Below the pieces are notes generated by a model that worked only from the letters and a program-made list of their open reading frames with translations, had not been told where the DNA came from and did no database searches. From JAQBVV01 sp965249205 (lineage in GTDB: Bacteria > Acidobacteriota > Vicinamibacteria > Vicinamibacterales > UBA2999): a stretch of 64,000 nucleotides of DNA. How positions within the stretch are numbered: the stretch's first letter is position 1; each line of letters opens with the position of its first letter. A program made the position numbers and the translations under genes. The stretch lies in assembly GCA_965249205.1 (NCBI GenBank), contig CBDFLL010000002.1:204750-268749 (forward strand), given 5' to 3'. Below, piece by piece: positions 44,105 through 53,588 of this stretch.

Positions 44105-44347
44105 ATGAGCGTGCTGCACCGACTAGCCCTTCGTATCGGCTGGCAGTTGGCCCGTCACCCTGCGACGCGTGCCAAGGCGGCACAGGCCCTTGCCAAGACG
44201 GAGCGTGTGCTCCAAGACGACATCAAGCCGAAGGTGCAGCAGGCCTGGCTGGATGCGCAGCCTCAAATCGCACACGCCAGACACAAAGTGGCGCAAGTTG
44301 CGAAACAGCTCCGCGACGAGTATCGGAAAGGCAGCGGCGGCGAGTAG
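44105..44347 (+). CDS. Small hypothetical basic helical protein, 80 residues
   Basis: The sequence is a run of amphipathic helix (RLALRIGWQLARHPATRAKAA, then KVQQAWLDAQPQIAHARHKV) with alternating Arg/Lys and Ala/Leu and no membrane segment or signal. I do not recognise it. A -10-like TATACT lies 8 nt upstream of the ATG. It could bind membrane lipids, nucleic acid or a partner. Isolated between acs and the opp operon. Confidence 0.55.
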   Translation: MSVLHRLALRIGWQLARHPATRAKAAQALAKTERVLQDDIKPKVQQAWLDAQPQIAHARHKVAQVAKQLRDEYRKGSGGE

Positions 44348-44402
44348 CAGCCTCTGAACCGGCCGACGGCTCACGACTCGAACCTGCCGCCAGCGGCCTG
44401 CC

Positions 44403-44897
44403 CTACTCCGTCACGGGCCCCTCTATTCGCCCGGACATGAGGCCTCCAGCCTCGCCATGCTGCCACGTACCGGCATAGCGATCGCCGTAGAAGAACAGCC
44501 TCACGGTGAAGGTCCCCAATCCGGGCAAGCTGGCGTCGGTCATCATGATCATCGGCGTGTCGCCAATCCACCGCAGGGGCACCACGATCGGAATGACACC
44601 GTCGCCGCCCCCGACGACCGCCCGGAACCGCCACAGGTCATCGCCGACTTTCTGCACGCTCTCGATCTCGTAGCGGTCTTCGCGAGGCGTCCGATCTTCA
44701 GCACCGTCAACGGTGAAGGATCCGACGAGCGCCACGTCGCGCATCCGCTCAGTAAACTGCCGTTCGAGATCCGTCAGCGACACCGGATCCACAGGCGAAG
44801 CCCCCATGCCAAGCCTTCCCGTGACCCAACCTCCTACGAACACCAGTGGCAACACCACAATCGCCACGGCGACGCCGATCGCAGGTCGACGTGTCAT
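44403..44897 (-). CDS. Hypothetical membrane-anchored protein at the end of the opp operon
   Basis: 164 residues with one N-terminal membrane helix (GVAVAIVVLPLVFVGGWVTG) and a beta-rich domain (DRYEIESVQKVGDDLWRFRA, FFYGDRYAGTWQHGEAGG) of lipocalin-like character. Function unknown. It overlaps the oppF stop by 4 bases (ATGA), so it is translated with the transporter. Confidence 0.7.
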   Translation of the reverse strand: MTRRPAIGVAVAIVVLPLVFVGGWVTGRLGMGASPVDPVSLTDLERQFTERMRDVALVGSFTVDGAEDRTPREDRYEIESVQKVGDDLWRFRAVVGGGDGVIPIVVPLRWIGDTPMIMMTDASLPGLGTFTVRLFFYGDRYAGTWQHGEAGGLMSGRIEGPVTE

Positions 44898-45916
44898 GCG
44901 TCACCCACGTCCGCGGGCAGCGCGGTTGGAGCAGCTGACGACGGTCCCCCGGATTCGAACAGATGACACGCCACGTGGCGCTCGTCTCCTGCGTCGGCCA
45001 CGGCTCGCAGCTCCGGTGTCACCGTCCGGCAGATATCCATGACTTCGGGGCATCGGGTCGCAAAACGACAACCCGCTCCGATGTTGACAGGCGACGGGAT
45101 CTCACCGGTGATCGGGATGGTTGCCCGTTGACGCTCAGAGCGTGGATCCGGTTCGGGGTTGGAAGCGACAAGTGTCTTTGTGTAGGGATGCATCGGCCTG
45201 AAGTACACGTCGTCCGCACCGCCGAGTTCCACGAGTGATCCGAGGTACATGACCGCCATACGATCGGACACGTAGCGCACCATCGACAGATCGTGCGCGA
45301 TGAACAGCAGCGTCAGGCCAAGCGATTCCTTGAGTTCTCCGAGCAGCCGCACAATCTGCGCCTGTACAGACACGTCGAGTGCCGAGATCGGCTCGTCGCA
45401 GACGACAAACGTCGGCTTCAGGATCAGCGCGCGCGCGATGCCGACCCGCTGGCGCTGGCCGCCAGACAGTTCGTGCGGGTAGCGCCCCGCATAGCCGCCC
45501 TCGAGACCGACGCGCTCCAACCAGTCGCCGACCGCGGCACGCAGCTGCGCTTCGCTGGCGCCGCCGCGGAGCCGAAGTCCCTCCCCGACGATCTCCCCAA
45601 CGGTCATTCGAGGATTCAAGCTTGAGTAGGGATCCTGGAAGATCATCTGCATGCGCCGGGCGTAGTTCTGGAAGTCAGCAGCCGTGTAGCGCTGCGGCAG
45701 ACGCTCGCCCTCCAGGTACACCTCACCTGCCGTCTTGTCATGCAGGCCGACCAGCGCCTTACCGAACGTGGACTTTCCCGATCCGCTCTCGCCAACCAGG
45801 CCCACAATCTCTCTGGCAGCGATGGCCAATGAAAGGTCGTCCACGGCATGCACGGTCTTCCCGCGGCCGAGCGGAAAATGCTTCGTCACGCCTCTGGCCT
45901 CGACGAGCGCGCTCAC
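44894..45916 (-). CDS. oppF: Oligopeptide ABC transporter ATP-binding protein (OppF/DppF type)
   Basis: 340 residues from a GTG that overlaps the oppD stop (GTGA). Walker A GESGSGKST, signature LSGGQRQRVGIARAL, Walker B VCDEPISALD, then the oligopeptide-transporter C-terminal Fe-S-like Cys region CRFATRCPEVMDICR. It couples ATP hydrolysis to peptide uptake with OppD. The upstream 52 codons of the longer frame lie inside oppD and are rejected. Confidence 0.93.
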   Translation of the reverse strand: MSALVEARGVTKHFPLGRGKTVHAVDDLSLAIAAREIVGLVGESGSGKSTFGKALVGLHDKTAGEVYLEGERLPQRYTAADFQNYARRMQMIFQDPYSSLNPRMTVGEIVGEGLRLRGGASEAQLRAAVGDWLERVGLEGGYAGRYPHELSGGQRQRVGIARALILKPTFVVCDEPISALDVSVQAQIVRLLGELKESLGLTLLFIAHDLSMVRYVSDRMAVMYLGSLVELGGADDVYFRPMHPYTKTLVASNPEPDPRSERQRATIPITGEIPSPVNIGAGCRFATRCPEVMDICRTVTPELRAVADAGDERHVACHLFESGGPSSAAPTALPADVGDA

Positions 45917-46944
45917 GTGCGGCCTCCACGGTAGACGGCGTCGGCATGCTGCGGAGCGTCCGCGTGATGGAGCCAGCACATCGCATGGTGTCCAGGATCG
46001 ACTTCGAACCGTTGAGGTCGATGTGGCCCACACAGGGTCATGGCATGCGGGCATCGCTCGGCATATCCACAACCCGCCGGCGCATGAAACAGGTCGGGCG
46101 GCGCTCCCGCGATCGGCAGCAGGCCAACGGCCTTCGACGTGTCACGGCTCGGCATCGCGGACTTGAGTCCTACTGTGTACGGATGGGCCGCCCGATAGAA
46201 CACATCGTCGGCCGTTCCGCTCTCCACGATCTCGCCCGCGTACATGACGACAACATCGTCAGCTATCCGTGCCACGACACCGAGGTCATGAGTAATCAGC
46301 ACGATCGCCATGCCGTTCTTACGCTGGAGTTCCTCGAGTAACTCCAGAATCTGCGCCTGAATCGTGACATCGAGCGCCGTGGTCGGTTCGTCCGCAATCA
46401 GCACGTCCGGCTCGCAGGCGATCGCCATGGCGATCATCGCCCGCTGCAGCATGCCACCGGAGAATGCGAATGGGTACTGGCGGGCGCGGGCGTCGGCATC
46501 CGGAATATGCACCAGCGTGAGCACTTCAACAGCACGAGCGAACGCTTCGCGCTTCGACATGCCGCGATGCACCTGGAGCGTCTCGGCGATCTGGTCGCCG
46601 ACCCGCATGGTGGGATTCAGCGCGCTCATCGGATCCTGAAAGATCATGCCGATGCGATTCCCGCGCACCTCCTCACCATTAACGATCTTCTGGCGAACGA
46701 TGTCGACGCCATCGAGCCGCGCCGCGCCGCGCGTAATGCGCCCCGGGGGCATGGGCGTCAGACCCATGATGCTTTGGACCGACACCGACTTCCCGCAGCC
46801 GGACTCGCCGACGATCGCCAGCGTCTTGCCCGAACGGACGCTGAAGCTCACGCCGCGGACCGCGTGTACGACGCCACCATGCGTGTCGAACTCGACACAC
46901 AGGTCGCTGACATCGAGCAATGGCGCGTCACCCGCGGGGGTCAT
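45913..46944 (-). CDS. oppD: Oligopeptide ABC transporter ATP-binding protein (OppD/DppD type)
   Basis: 343 residues from an ATG overlapping the oppC stop (ATGA). Walker A GESGCGKSV, signature FSGGMLQRAMIAMAI, Walker B LIADEPTTALD, and the Cys-rich end GCGYAERCPHAMTLC. It is the partner ATPase of OppF. The extended frame upstream is antisense-like inside oppC and is rejected. Confidence 0.93.
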   Translation of the reverse strand: MTPAGDAPLLDVSDLCVEFDTHGGVVHAVRGVSFSVRSGKTLAIVGESGCGKSVSVQSIMGLTPMPPGRITRGAARLDGVDIVRQKIVNGEEVRGNRIGMIFQDPMSALNPTMRVGDQIAETLQVHRGMSKREAFARAVEVLTLVHIPDADARARQYPFAFSGGMLQRAMIAMAIACEPDVLIADEPTTALDVTIQAQILELLEELQRKNGMAIVLITHDLGVVARIADDVVVMYAGEIVESGTADDVFYRAAHPYTVGLKSAMPSRDTSKAVGLLPIAGAPPDLFHAPAGCGYAERCPHAMTLCGPHRPQRFEVDPGHHAMCWLHHADAPQHADAVYRGGRT

Positions 46945-48332
46945 TCGCGGCCCCGCATGCGCACGTCGAGCGCGTCGCGCAGCCCGTCGCCAAGCAAGTT
47001 GAAGGCCATTACCGTCACGCTGATGATCAGGGCCGGGAAGAGCAGCTCGTGGGGGTGGGACAGCATCGTCCGGATGCCTTCGTTCGCCATGCTGCCCCAC
47101 GACGGCGTCGGCGGCGCGACGCCCATGCCGATGAACGACAGAAATGCTTCAGTAAAGATGGCACTCGGCACGGCGAACGTGAGCGTCACCAGAATCACGC
47201 CCATCGTCTGCGGAATCATGTGGCGGAACACGAGATAGCCGGTCCTGGCGCCGAGGAGCTGCGACGCCGCGACATACCCCTCTTGCCGCACCTGAAGAAT
47301 CTGCCCCCGCACAAGCCTGGCCGTAGACGGCCATCCGAGCAGCACGAGGGCGACGAGCATCGGAAACACGCCGCTCTCCCCCGGCCCAATGCCGAACGCA
47401 ATCTTGAACAGGATCATGAACAGCAGAAACGGGAGCGCGATGACGAAGTCGGCAAAGCGCATCAGCAATTGATCGATCCGCCCGCCGAGGAAGCCGGCCG
47501 CGCTGCCCCAGACGACGCCGACCAGGACGAACAGGAGCGGAGCGACGACGCCAATGAACAACGACACTCGCGCCCCGTAGAGGAGCCGGGCCAACATGTC
47601 GCGGCCGAGATAGTCGGTCCCCAGCGGGTGATACGGCAGACCGATCTGATCACCGGGCGCGAGCACGCTCGCGTCCTCGATCCAGCCGCGCAACTCTGCG
47701 TCCTCGGCGCTCACCGTGCGAACCGCGTCAGCGACCAGCACGGCGTACGCATCTTGCTCAGCGCGGTTCTCGTCCACGACGACGACCGAGTACCAGTAGC
47801 GTCGCGGTTCAAGATCGAGCCGGTCCTCGAAGCTGACTTGGTCGGCACCAAGCACCTCGCCAATCGGCAGGCCTAATGCCCGATCCGGTGCGGGGTCGTA
47901 GACACTCCGGTACACGACATACCCCGCTGCGCCGACGACCGGCTCCCAGACGAGTCGCACGGCTTGAGTCGACACGGGCTCCGCCCACCGTAGGTTCGTC
48001 ACGACGTCGCCCACCTGCGTGGGCGCCACCGTCACAGCGGGCCACGGCGTGTACGCCGGGACGATCAGTGCCGAGGATGGCCACGTTGGTCCCTGGCTGA
48101 TCTGGTCGACATCCTGCGCCGCTGGGTCGACGCGCCACACCCAGGGTCCGGCCACCGTCATCACCCCGAGTGCGACCACGGCGCAGAGCGACGCAAAGGT
48201 ACGCCGGTTCTGTTTCAGCCGACGCCACGAGTCCTGCCAGTACGAGAGCGACGGCCTGGAGATGGTCTGGAGCTGATGTTCGGCGACGACAGGCTCGAAA
48301 TCGGCGGGAGAAAAGCGGACGGCGACGCTCAT
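46941..48332 (-). CDS. oppC: Oligopeptide ABC transporter permease OppC with an inserted FN3-like domain
   Basis: 463 residues, about 160 more than usual for OppC/DppC. TM1 (LCAVVALGVMTVAGPWVW, 49-66) is normal, and the core resumes at HPLGTDYLGRDML (235-247) with the five C-terminal TMs and EAA-type loop ARTGYLVFRHMIPQ. Between them, residues 112-200 look like a fibronectin-III sandwich: VRLVWEPVVGAAGYVVYRS and RRYWYSVVVVDENRAEQ. It sits in the extracytoplasmic loop facing the substrate-binding protein. In the opp operon between oppB and oppD. Confidence 0.9.
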   Translation of the reverse strand: MSVAVRFSPADFEPVVAEHQLQTISRPSLSYWQDSWRRLKQNRRTFASLCAVVALGVMTVAGPWVWRVDPAAQDVDQISQGPTWPSSALIVPAYTPWPAVTVAPTQVGDVVTNLRWAEPVSTQAVRLVWEPVVGAAGYVVYRSVYDPAPDRALGLPIGEVLGADQVSFEDRLDLEPRRYWYSVVVVDENRAEQDAYAVLVADAVRTVSAEDAELRGWIEDASVLAPGDQIGLPYHPLGTDYLGRDMLARLLYGARVSLFIGVVAPLLFVLVGVVWGSAAGFLGGRIDQLLMRFADFVIALPFLLFMILFKIAFGIGPGESGVFPMLVALVLLGWPSTARLVRGQILQVRQEGYVAASQLLGARTGYLVFRHMIPQTMGVILVTLTFAVPSAIFTEAFLSFIGMGVAPPTPSWGSMANEGIRTMLSHPHELLFPALIISVTVMAFNLLGDGLRDALDVRMRGRE

Positions 48333-48351
48333 TGGTGGCGTCCGACTCGTC

Positions 48352-49284
48352 TCACTCGAGCCTCACCCGGGGATCGATCCACCCGTACAGCAGATCGACG
48401 ACGATGACCATGGACACGAGAAAGGCCCCGTAGAACACCGTCGTGCCCATGATGACCGTGTAGTCGAGCTGTTGAACCGCCTCGACAAAGTACCGTCCCA
48501 GGCCCGGTATCGCGAAGACCAGCTCGACAACGAAGCCGCCCGTCGTGATGGCAGCGATCGCCGGCCCGAGCACCGTCACGACCGGCAGCACCGCGTTGCG
48601 CAACTGGTGCTTCATGAAGATGCGAGCGGGAGGCAATCCTTTGGCACGGGCGGTTCGGATGAAATCGGCGCTCGTGATCTCGAGCATTGACGAGCGCATG
48701 AGCCGCGTGAGGTAGGCCATCGTGCCCAACCCCAGGACCATCGACGGGACGATCATGTGACGCAACGTGCCCCATCCAGCCACCGGCAGCAGCGAGAAGC
48801 CCAGGTAGGTGTTGATGTCGACAAGTGTGAGCTGGCTGAACGCCGCCACGACGAAGCTCGGCACAGAGATCGCCAGGATGACGAGGAACATGATCGCCAG
48901 ATCGGGTACACGGTCGCGGAAGAGGGCTGTCAGCGCTCCCAGCAGGATGCCGCCGCACGCCGCAAACGCCACGGCAAGAATGCCGAGCGTGGCGGAGACG
49001 GGAAAATTCTCCCGGATGATGTCGTTGACGCGCCGGTTCTCCTGCGTGAACGAGATACCGAAATCGCCGCGAAGCGTATTTCCCAGGAAGACGACGTATT
49101 GCTCGGTGACCGGCCGGTCGAGCCCGTAGCGCTGCTCAAGATTGCGTCGGATTTGTTCGTTGGTCGCCCGTTGGTTCGCGAGCGGGTCTCCTGGCACCGA
49201 GTGCATCGCGATGAACGTAGCCGTCGCGATGAACCAGACGGTGACGATCCCCTGCAGGACGCGCTTGAGCGTGTACGTCAGCAC
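48352..49284 (-). CDS. oppB: Oligopeptide ABC transporter permease OppB/DppB type
   Basis: 310 residues from a GTG. The N-terminal helix LKRVLQGIVTVWFIATATFI, the periplasmic loop ending in YVVFLGNTLRGDFGISF, and the EAA loop ARAKGLPPARIFMKHQLRNA are those of OppB permeases; six membrane helices in all. It forms the channel with OppC. It sits between oppA (12 bases) and oppC (20 bases) in the operon. Confidence 0.93.
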   Translation of the reverse strand: MLTYTLKRVLQGIVTVWFIATATFIAMHSVPGDPLANQRATNEQIRRNLEQRYGLDRPVTEQYVVFLGNTLRGDFGISFTQENRRVNDIIRENFPVSATLGILAVAFAACGGILLGALTALFRDRVPDLAIMFLVILAISVPSFVVAAFSQLTLVDINTYLGFSLLPVAGWGTLRHMIVPSMVLGLGTMAYLTRLMRSSMLEITSADFIRTARAKGLPPARIFMKHQLRNAVLPVVTVLGPAIAAITTGGFVVELVFAIPGLGRYFVEAVQQLDYTVIMGTTVFYGAFLVSMVIVVDLLYGWIDPRVRLE

Positions 49285-49296
49285 AAGAATGACGCG

Positions 49297-50997
49297 CTAG
49301 GGATTCTCGACGAGGTACGCCGTGCTGTAATCGGGATCGGTGCCGACGGATCTGTGCACGACGCCTTTGAGCCGCGGGTCCTCGACGTACACCAGGCCTC
49401 GCTCGTAGTTCGGCAACTGCACAGCGTCCTCGATCAGAATGCGCTGGATCTCGCCGAACGCATCCATCCGGGTTTGTTGATCGAGCGCGTTCTGGGCGAT
49501 GCGTACCTGCTCGTCGAGCTCGGGGTTGTTATACCTGCCTCGGTTGTTCCCGTTCCAGGATGCGTACAGATCGCCGTAGGTGAGCGGGTCGGCGAAATCC
49601 GGCCCCCAGCCGGCGGCCACCATGTCGAAATCGCCGGACGTCATCTTGTCGAGGCGTTGTTTGAAAATCTGCTTGTCAATCCGTATCTCGAGTCCGAGCG
49701 TTCGTTGGAAGAGGTTCTGGAAATACTCGGCTTGCTTGTTGGCGATTGGCGCATCGCCCGTCAGAAGGACGAGAGGCGGGATCTCCGTCACACCGAGTTC
49801 TTGCTTGGCAAGCTCCAGATGCTTCCGGGCCAGTTCCAGATCGGGGATCACGACCAGAGGCGGGTACTCCTGCCGAAACGGTCCCTCGACTCCGTTCAAC
49901 CAGATGGGAAACAGGGAGACCGCAGGCAGATAGCCGGGCAGCCCGATCACCTTGTTGACAAGCTCTCCGGAGTCGTTGACCAACTGCAGCGCCCTGCGCA
50001 GATGAAAGTTGCTCGTCAGTCGTTCGGGGCGGAAGTTGAAATCGATGTAGAACACCGTGCCGTCGCTGTAGCGACCGAGGTTCCAGCGCAGCTTCATCGC
50101 GTCGTCGAGCTGCTCTGCGCCGAGCGTGGCCGACGCAATGGAACCGTCCTTGAACAAGTTCACCACCGCAGTCGTGTCGGAGGTCACGTATGGCATGTCG
50201 ATGACGTTGAGCTGAATGGCGTCGCGGTTCCAGTACTGCGGGTTCTTCTCCAGCCGTACGTGCGCCCCGTGCACCCACCGCGTCATCATGAACGGACCGT
50301 TGTAGACGAGGTCTTCAGCGTCGGCACCGTAGCGGCCGTCTCGACCGTCGTAGAAGTCTTCGCGGACGGGAAGATAGACGGCGAACGCGACGAGCTTGTC
50401 GAAGAAGCCGACCGGGCGCTCGAACTCGACTTCGAGAGTCAGATCGTCGATCGCTGTGACGCCGAGCGCCTCGGGAGGCATCTGTCCTCCGTTGATCGCC
50501 TCACCGTTCTTCACGTAGTAGAGGATGAACGCGTACTCCGAGGCGTTGGCAGGGTCGACGATCGTGCTCCACGCGAAGACGAAATCGTGCGCCGTGACCG
50601 GTCGCCCGTCGCTCCACCGCGCGTCGTCGCGCAACCAGAAGGTTGCACCATCAGGCCGGATGTCCCATCGTTCGGCAACGCCCGGTACGAGCCTGTTGTC
50701 GGCGTCGTAGCGCAGCAACCCTTCCATGATGTGCCCGAGCACGAAGATGCTGACCGAATCTGTCGCGCGCGTGGAATCGAGCTGAGGAGGTTCCTGCGAC
50801 AGCGCGCGGGTGATGGTCCCGGTTTCGACGTCGATCGCGCGGCCGGAGGTTGCGCTGCCCCCGGTCATTGACGACGCCCATGCAAGCGCCCCCATGAGGG
50901 CGACGAATCCGGCCAGAGAAAAGGCGCCGAGCCAGAGAAGTTGCCGCACCGCAAGGCGGCTCATCGGATCGCGATAAGTCGGTGGCTGTTCATCCAT
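49297..50997 (-). CDS. oppA: Oligopeptide ABC transporter substrate-binding protein (SBP family 5)
   Basis: 566 residues. An N-terminal hydrophobic helix (LLWLGAFSLAGFVALMGALAWA) without a lipobox suggests an anchored or signal-cleaved protein. The family-5 core has ALSQEPPQLDSTRATDSVS, VPGVAERWDIRPDGATFWLR, YNGPFMMTRW and a C-terminal closing region GWGPDFADPLTYGDLYAS. It captures peptides for OppBCDF. First gene of the operon, preceded by a strong GGAGG. Confidence 0.93.
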   Translation of the reverse strand: MDEQPPTYRDPMSRLAVRQLLWLGAFSLAGFVALMGALAWASSMTGGSATSGRAIDVETGTITRALSQEPPQLDSTRATDSVSIFVLGHIMEGLLRYDADNRLVPGVAERWDIRPDGATFWLRDDARWSDGRPVTAHDFVFAWSTIVDPANASEYAFILYYVKNGEAINGGQMPPEALGVTAIDDLTLEVEFERPVGFFDKLVAFAVYLPVREDFYDGRDGRYGADAEDLVYNGPFMMTRWVHGAHVRLEKNPQYWNRDAIQLNVIDMPYVTSDTTAVVNLFKDGSIASATLGAEQLDDAMKLRWNLGRYSDGTVFYIDFNFRPERLTSNFHLRRALQLVNDSGELVNKVIGLPGYLPAVSLFPIWLNGVEGPFRQEYPPLVVIPDLELARKHLELAKQELGVTEIPPLVLLTGDAPIANKQAEYFQNLFQRTLGLEIRIDKQIFKQRLDKMTSGDFDMVAAGWGPDFADPLTYGDLYASWNGNNRGRYNNPELDEQVRIAQNALDQQTRMDAFGEIQRILIEDAVQLPNYERGLVYVEDPRLKGVVHRSVGTDPDYSTAYLVENP

Positions 50998-51163
50998 GAG
51001 TCGACCTCCGTCCGGCGATCAGGCGCCGACGGTTACCCGGCATTCCCTGCCGAAGACATTCGCCGAGGTGGAGCGAAATAGAAAACGGCGCCGTCGCGTG
51101 CAGGACATGCTGGTGTATCCCTGATGCAACGGCGCCATCATGTGGTCTTCGTGCCACGTTGTC

Positions 51164-53374
51164 TTACCTCGTACTCGTGCTCGGCGCGTCTGCCAGGAAC
51201 GTCTGCCACACACCCGCCGGCGGCCCATACCCCACCCCCGGCTTGCTGTAGTCGCATACCCCCTGCGGGAAGACGGCACGGAGGCTCTCAAGCTGTTCGC
51301 CGGTGACCTCGCGTGTGAGGTCCGACTGATCGACCGGCTTGAGTTGACACTTCAGGTGTTCCGCAACGGGAGGCATGCCGGCCACGATTCTCGGATTCGC
51401 GTACACCGGAAACCGCTCCGCGCATACCGCCGCGTCCTCGGTTTCCTCCAGCTCCGACGTAAAGCAGGAATCCACGAGTCCGGCTGGTCGGTTGCGAATC
51501 ACCTTCTCGCGCTGCGTCCCTGGTCCCGTGTCCTTCGCGACACCGGCCAGCCACTCATCCAGAACGACGAGATTGGCGTCCTGCGCCTCGTTGGTGGGCG
51601 CGCCAGGCGCGTACACGCGCGACACATAGTTGTCCAGGTTGCCGTTGTGGGCGGCCAGTCGATTGCGGGTGATCCAGCCAGCGAACGTATCGTGCACGTT
51701 ACCGCCGGGGCCTTCGGTGTAGGGCCGCATGTCGATGATCGGGATCATGCTCAGACCGTGCGCCGTGTCGTTGATGCGACCGGAGGTGTACGCCCGTCGG
51801 ATCCCCTCCGGATCCCCGACCGAGCGCTCGGCGACGATATTCCCGTTGATGTCGTGACCACCGGCGAGGCGGTTCAGATCGAGAAACTGCGCGAAACTGA
51901 TCGTGCCGTCGTTGAACGCGCCAAGACCGTACTGGACACCCACGTTGTCGAACGGACTCCGCGCGAAGCCGGTCTCCGGGTCGCGCCCGAACACGCTGGC
52001 CATGCTGTCCTGGTACGTGCAGCGGACGCCCGTAGGGTTGGTCTCCGCGTCAAACCGCATCGACGGGGAAATCGTCGTGGCGTCACAGTTCTTGGCCGCC
52101 ATGAGCGCCGAGTAACGCAACTCGTTGACGGTGCAGTAGTCGAAGTGGCTGTAGCCGGAGACCGCCGTCTTGTCCTCGATGTTCCACGGCAGCCGCGATG
52201 CCGCGATAGCACGATCCAGCACGTGGCAATCGACCATCCCGGCGTGGAACGTCAGCGTGTCCGCGTAGCTGGCAGTGGGAACGATGCCGTCGAGCAGGCC
52301 TGGATAGTTGTTGCCAATGAGGTGCTGCTGCATCGATCCGCCCGATCGACCGCTGCCCATCGTGTACATCGGCACGCCGAACTGTTCGATGAAGCGCTCC
52401 TTGACCATCATCATCGTCTCGGCCGACACCACGTCGCTGCCGTGTGTGCCGAACACATTCAGCGACCCGCCAGCCAGCGCGTACCCCATCGCGATCGGGT
52501 ATTCGCCGAGCTGCCCATCCGTCAGGTTCTGGCGGTTGCCACGCAGTCCCCCAACGGAGCGACCCTGGTGATAGCCGGCAGACACGCCGCCACCGAACGC
52601 GTAGACGAGGCGGCCGTTCCACGCCGATTCGTTCTCCCAGGGTGACGGCAACGCCGTCCCGGGCTCGTGCAGGAAGGCGATCGAGTAGACGGCACGATTG
52701 ATCGTGCCCATCTCGCGGCGCACGATAAAGGGAACCGTCCTACCTTCAGTGGTCGTCGTCATCGCAATGTCGGTGGGACGAGGACCGTCGGGATCGAACG
52801 GCCGGTAGGGACTCTCCTGGGCGCCACCCCGGAAACCGTTTGCGTTGTCGGCCGCCGCAAGGTCACCGGGTGCTTGATTGGCAGGCGCCGGAGTCTCCGC
52901 CACTTTGTAGAAATACTCGACCCTCGTCTCCGCCGAGCACTGCGCATCGAGCGGCGCGCCCATCCCGTGGGCTTCGGTCTCGCAGATGAACGGCGTCTGC
53001 TGCGGGCTGTAGAGGACGGGGCCCGTGATCGGGTGGTTCACCAACGTGAGCTGCGCCGTCGTCTGGCCGCGCATCGAGGCCTCAATCGCATTCGGGCCGA
53101 TCTCGAGGCCGCTGACCCGGCCGATCACCGACTTTGAGTCGGCGGCGAGCCTGAACGACCGCGACACGTCGCTCCCGTTGAGACTGACCGTCAGGTTCCT
53201 GGCGGTGAGATTCTCGGGGCCGGTGACCTGAAGCAACACGTCGCCGCCGCTGGCAAACTCCGCCCTGGACGAGAGCGTTGTGATCTCAAGCGTGGCATCT
53301 GCCGGCTGCTGCGCCGTGACTGACGCCATGAACATACCCACTGCCAGGAGCGTGACGGTGAATGAGCGGGCCAT
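51164..53374 (-). CDS. Secreted DUF6351 family protein
   Basis: 736 residues from MARSFTVTLL with GGAGGAAG upstream. A signal peptide (TLLAVGMFMASVTAQQ) precedes a beta-rich N-domain (NLTVSLNGSDVSRSFRLAAD) and a large alpha/beta-hydrolase-like body with FGTHGSDVVSAETMMMVKER and MGSGRSGGSMQQHLIGNNYP, which has a GxSxG-like nucleophile elbow. DUF6351 has no assigned reaction; a tannase/feruloyl-esterase-like hydrolase is a reasonable guess. It is downstream of a dihaem cytochrome gene and on the same strand. Confidence 0.85.
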   Translation of the reverse strand: MARSFTVTLLAVGMFMASVTAQQPADATLEITTLSSRAEFASGGDVLLQVTGPENLTARNLTVSLNGSDVSRSFRLAADSKSVIGRVSGLEIGPNAIEASMRGQTTAQLTLVNHPITGPVLYSPQQTPFICETEAHGMGAPLDAQCSAETRVEYFYKVAETPAPANQAPGDLAAADNANGFRGGAQESPYRPFDPDGPRPTDIAMTTTTEGRTVPFIVRREMGTINRAVYSIAFLHEPGTALPSPWENESAWNGRLVYAFGGGVSAGYHQGRSVGGLRGNRQNLTDGQLGEYPIAMGYALAGGSLNVFGTHGSDVVSAETMMMVKERFIEQFGVPMYTMGSGRSGGSMQQHLIGNNYPGLLDGIVPTASYADTLTFHAGMVDCHVLDRAIAASRLPWNIEDKTAVSGYSHFDYCTVNELRYSALMAAKNCDATTISPSMRFDAETNPTGVRCTYQDSMASVFGRDPETGFARSPFDNVGVQYGLGAFNDGTISFAQFLDLNRLAGGHDINGNIVAERSVGDPEGIRRAYTSGRINDTAHGLSMIPIIDMRPYTEGPGGNVHDTFAGWITRNRLAAHNGNLDNYVSRVYAPGAPTNEAQDANLVVLDEWLAGVAKDTGPGTQREKVIRNRPAGLVDSCFTSELEETEDAAVCAERFPVYANPRIVAGMPPVAEHLKCQLKPVDQSDLTREVTGEQLESLRAVFPQGVCDYSKPGVGYGPPAGVWQTFLADAPSTSTR

Positions 53375-53588
53375 AAACTTCCTCCATGAGCGGGCCTCAC
53401 CCGCTCGTCGCATTTCCGACCAATGAAACGTTTGCCGACCGCCTACTCACGCCTGACCTCTCGGGCGCCTCCCGTCGCATCGTCAAGACGGCGACGGCGC
53501 CTCAGTTAGGACCGTCGATCACTCTGCCAGCACCCGCCGACGTCGCCCGTCCCAGACCGCGCGGCGGCGCACTCACGAAACCTCTCGC

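Noticed and set aside
48757..50871. 704-codon plus-strand ORF
   Set aside because: Antisense to oppA and oppB; rich in Arg/Val/Asp/Glu with no domain, typical of the open antisense frame in GC-rich DNA.
51140..52645. 501-codon plus-strand ORF
   Set aside because: Antisense to the DUF6351 gene, no recognisable domain.
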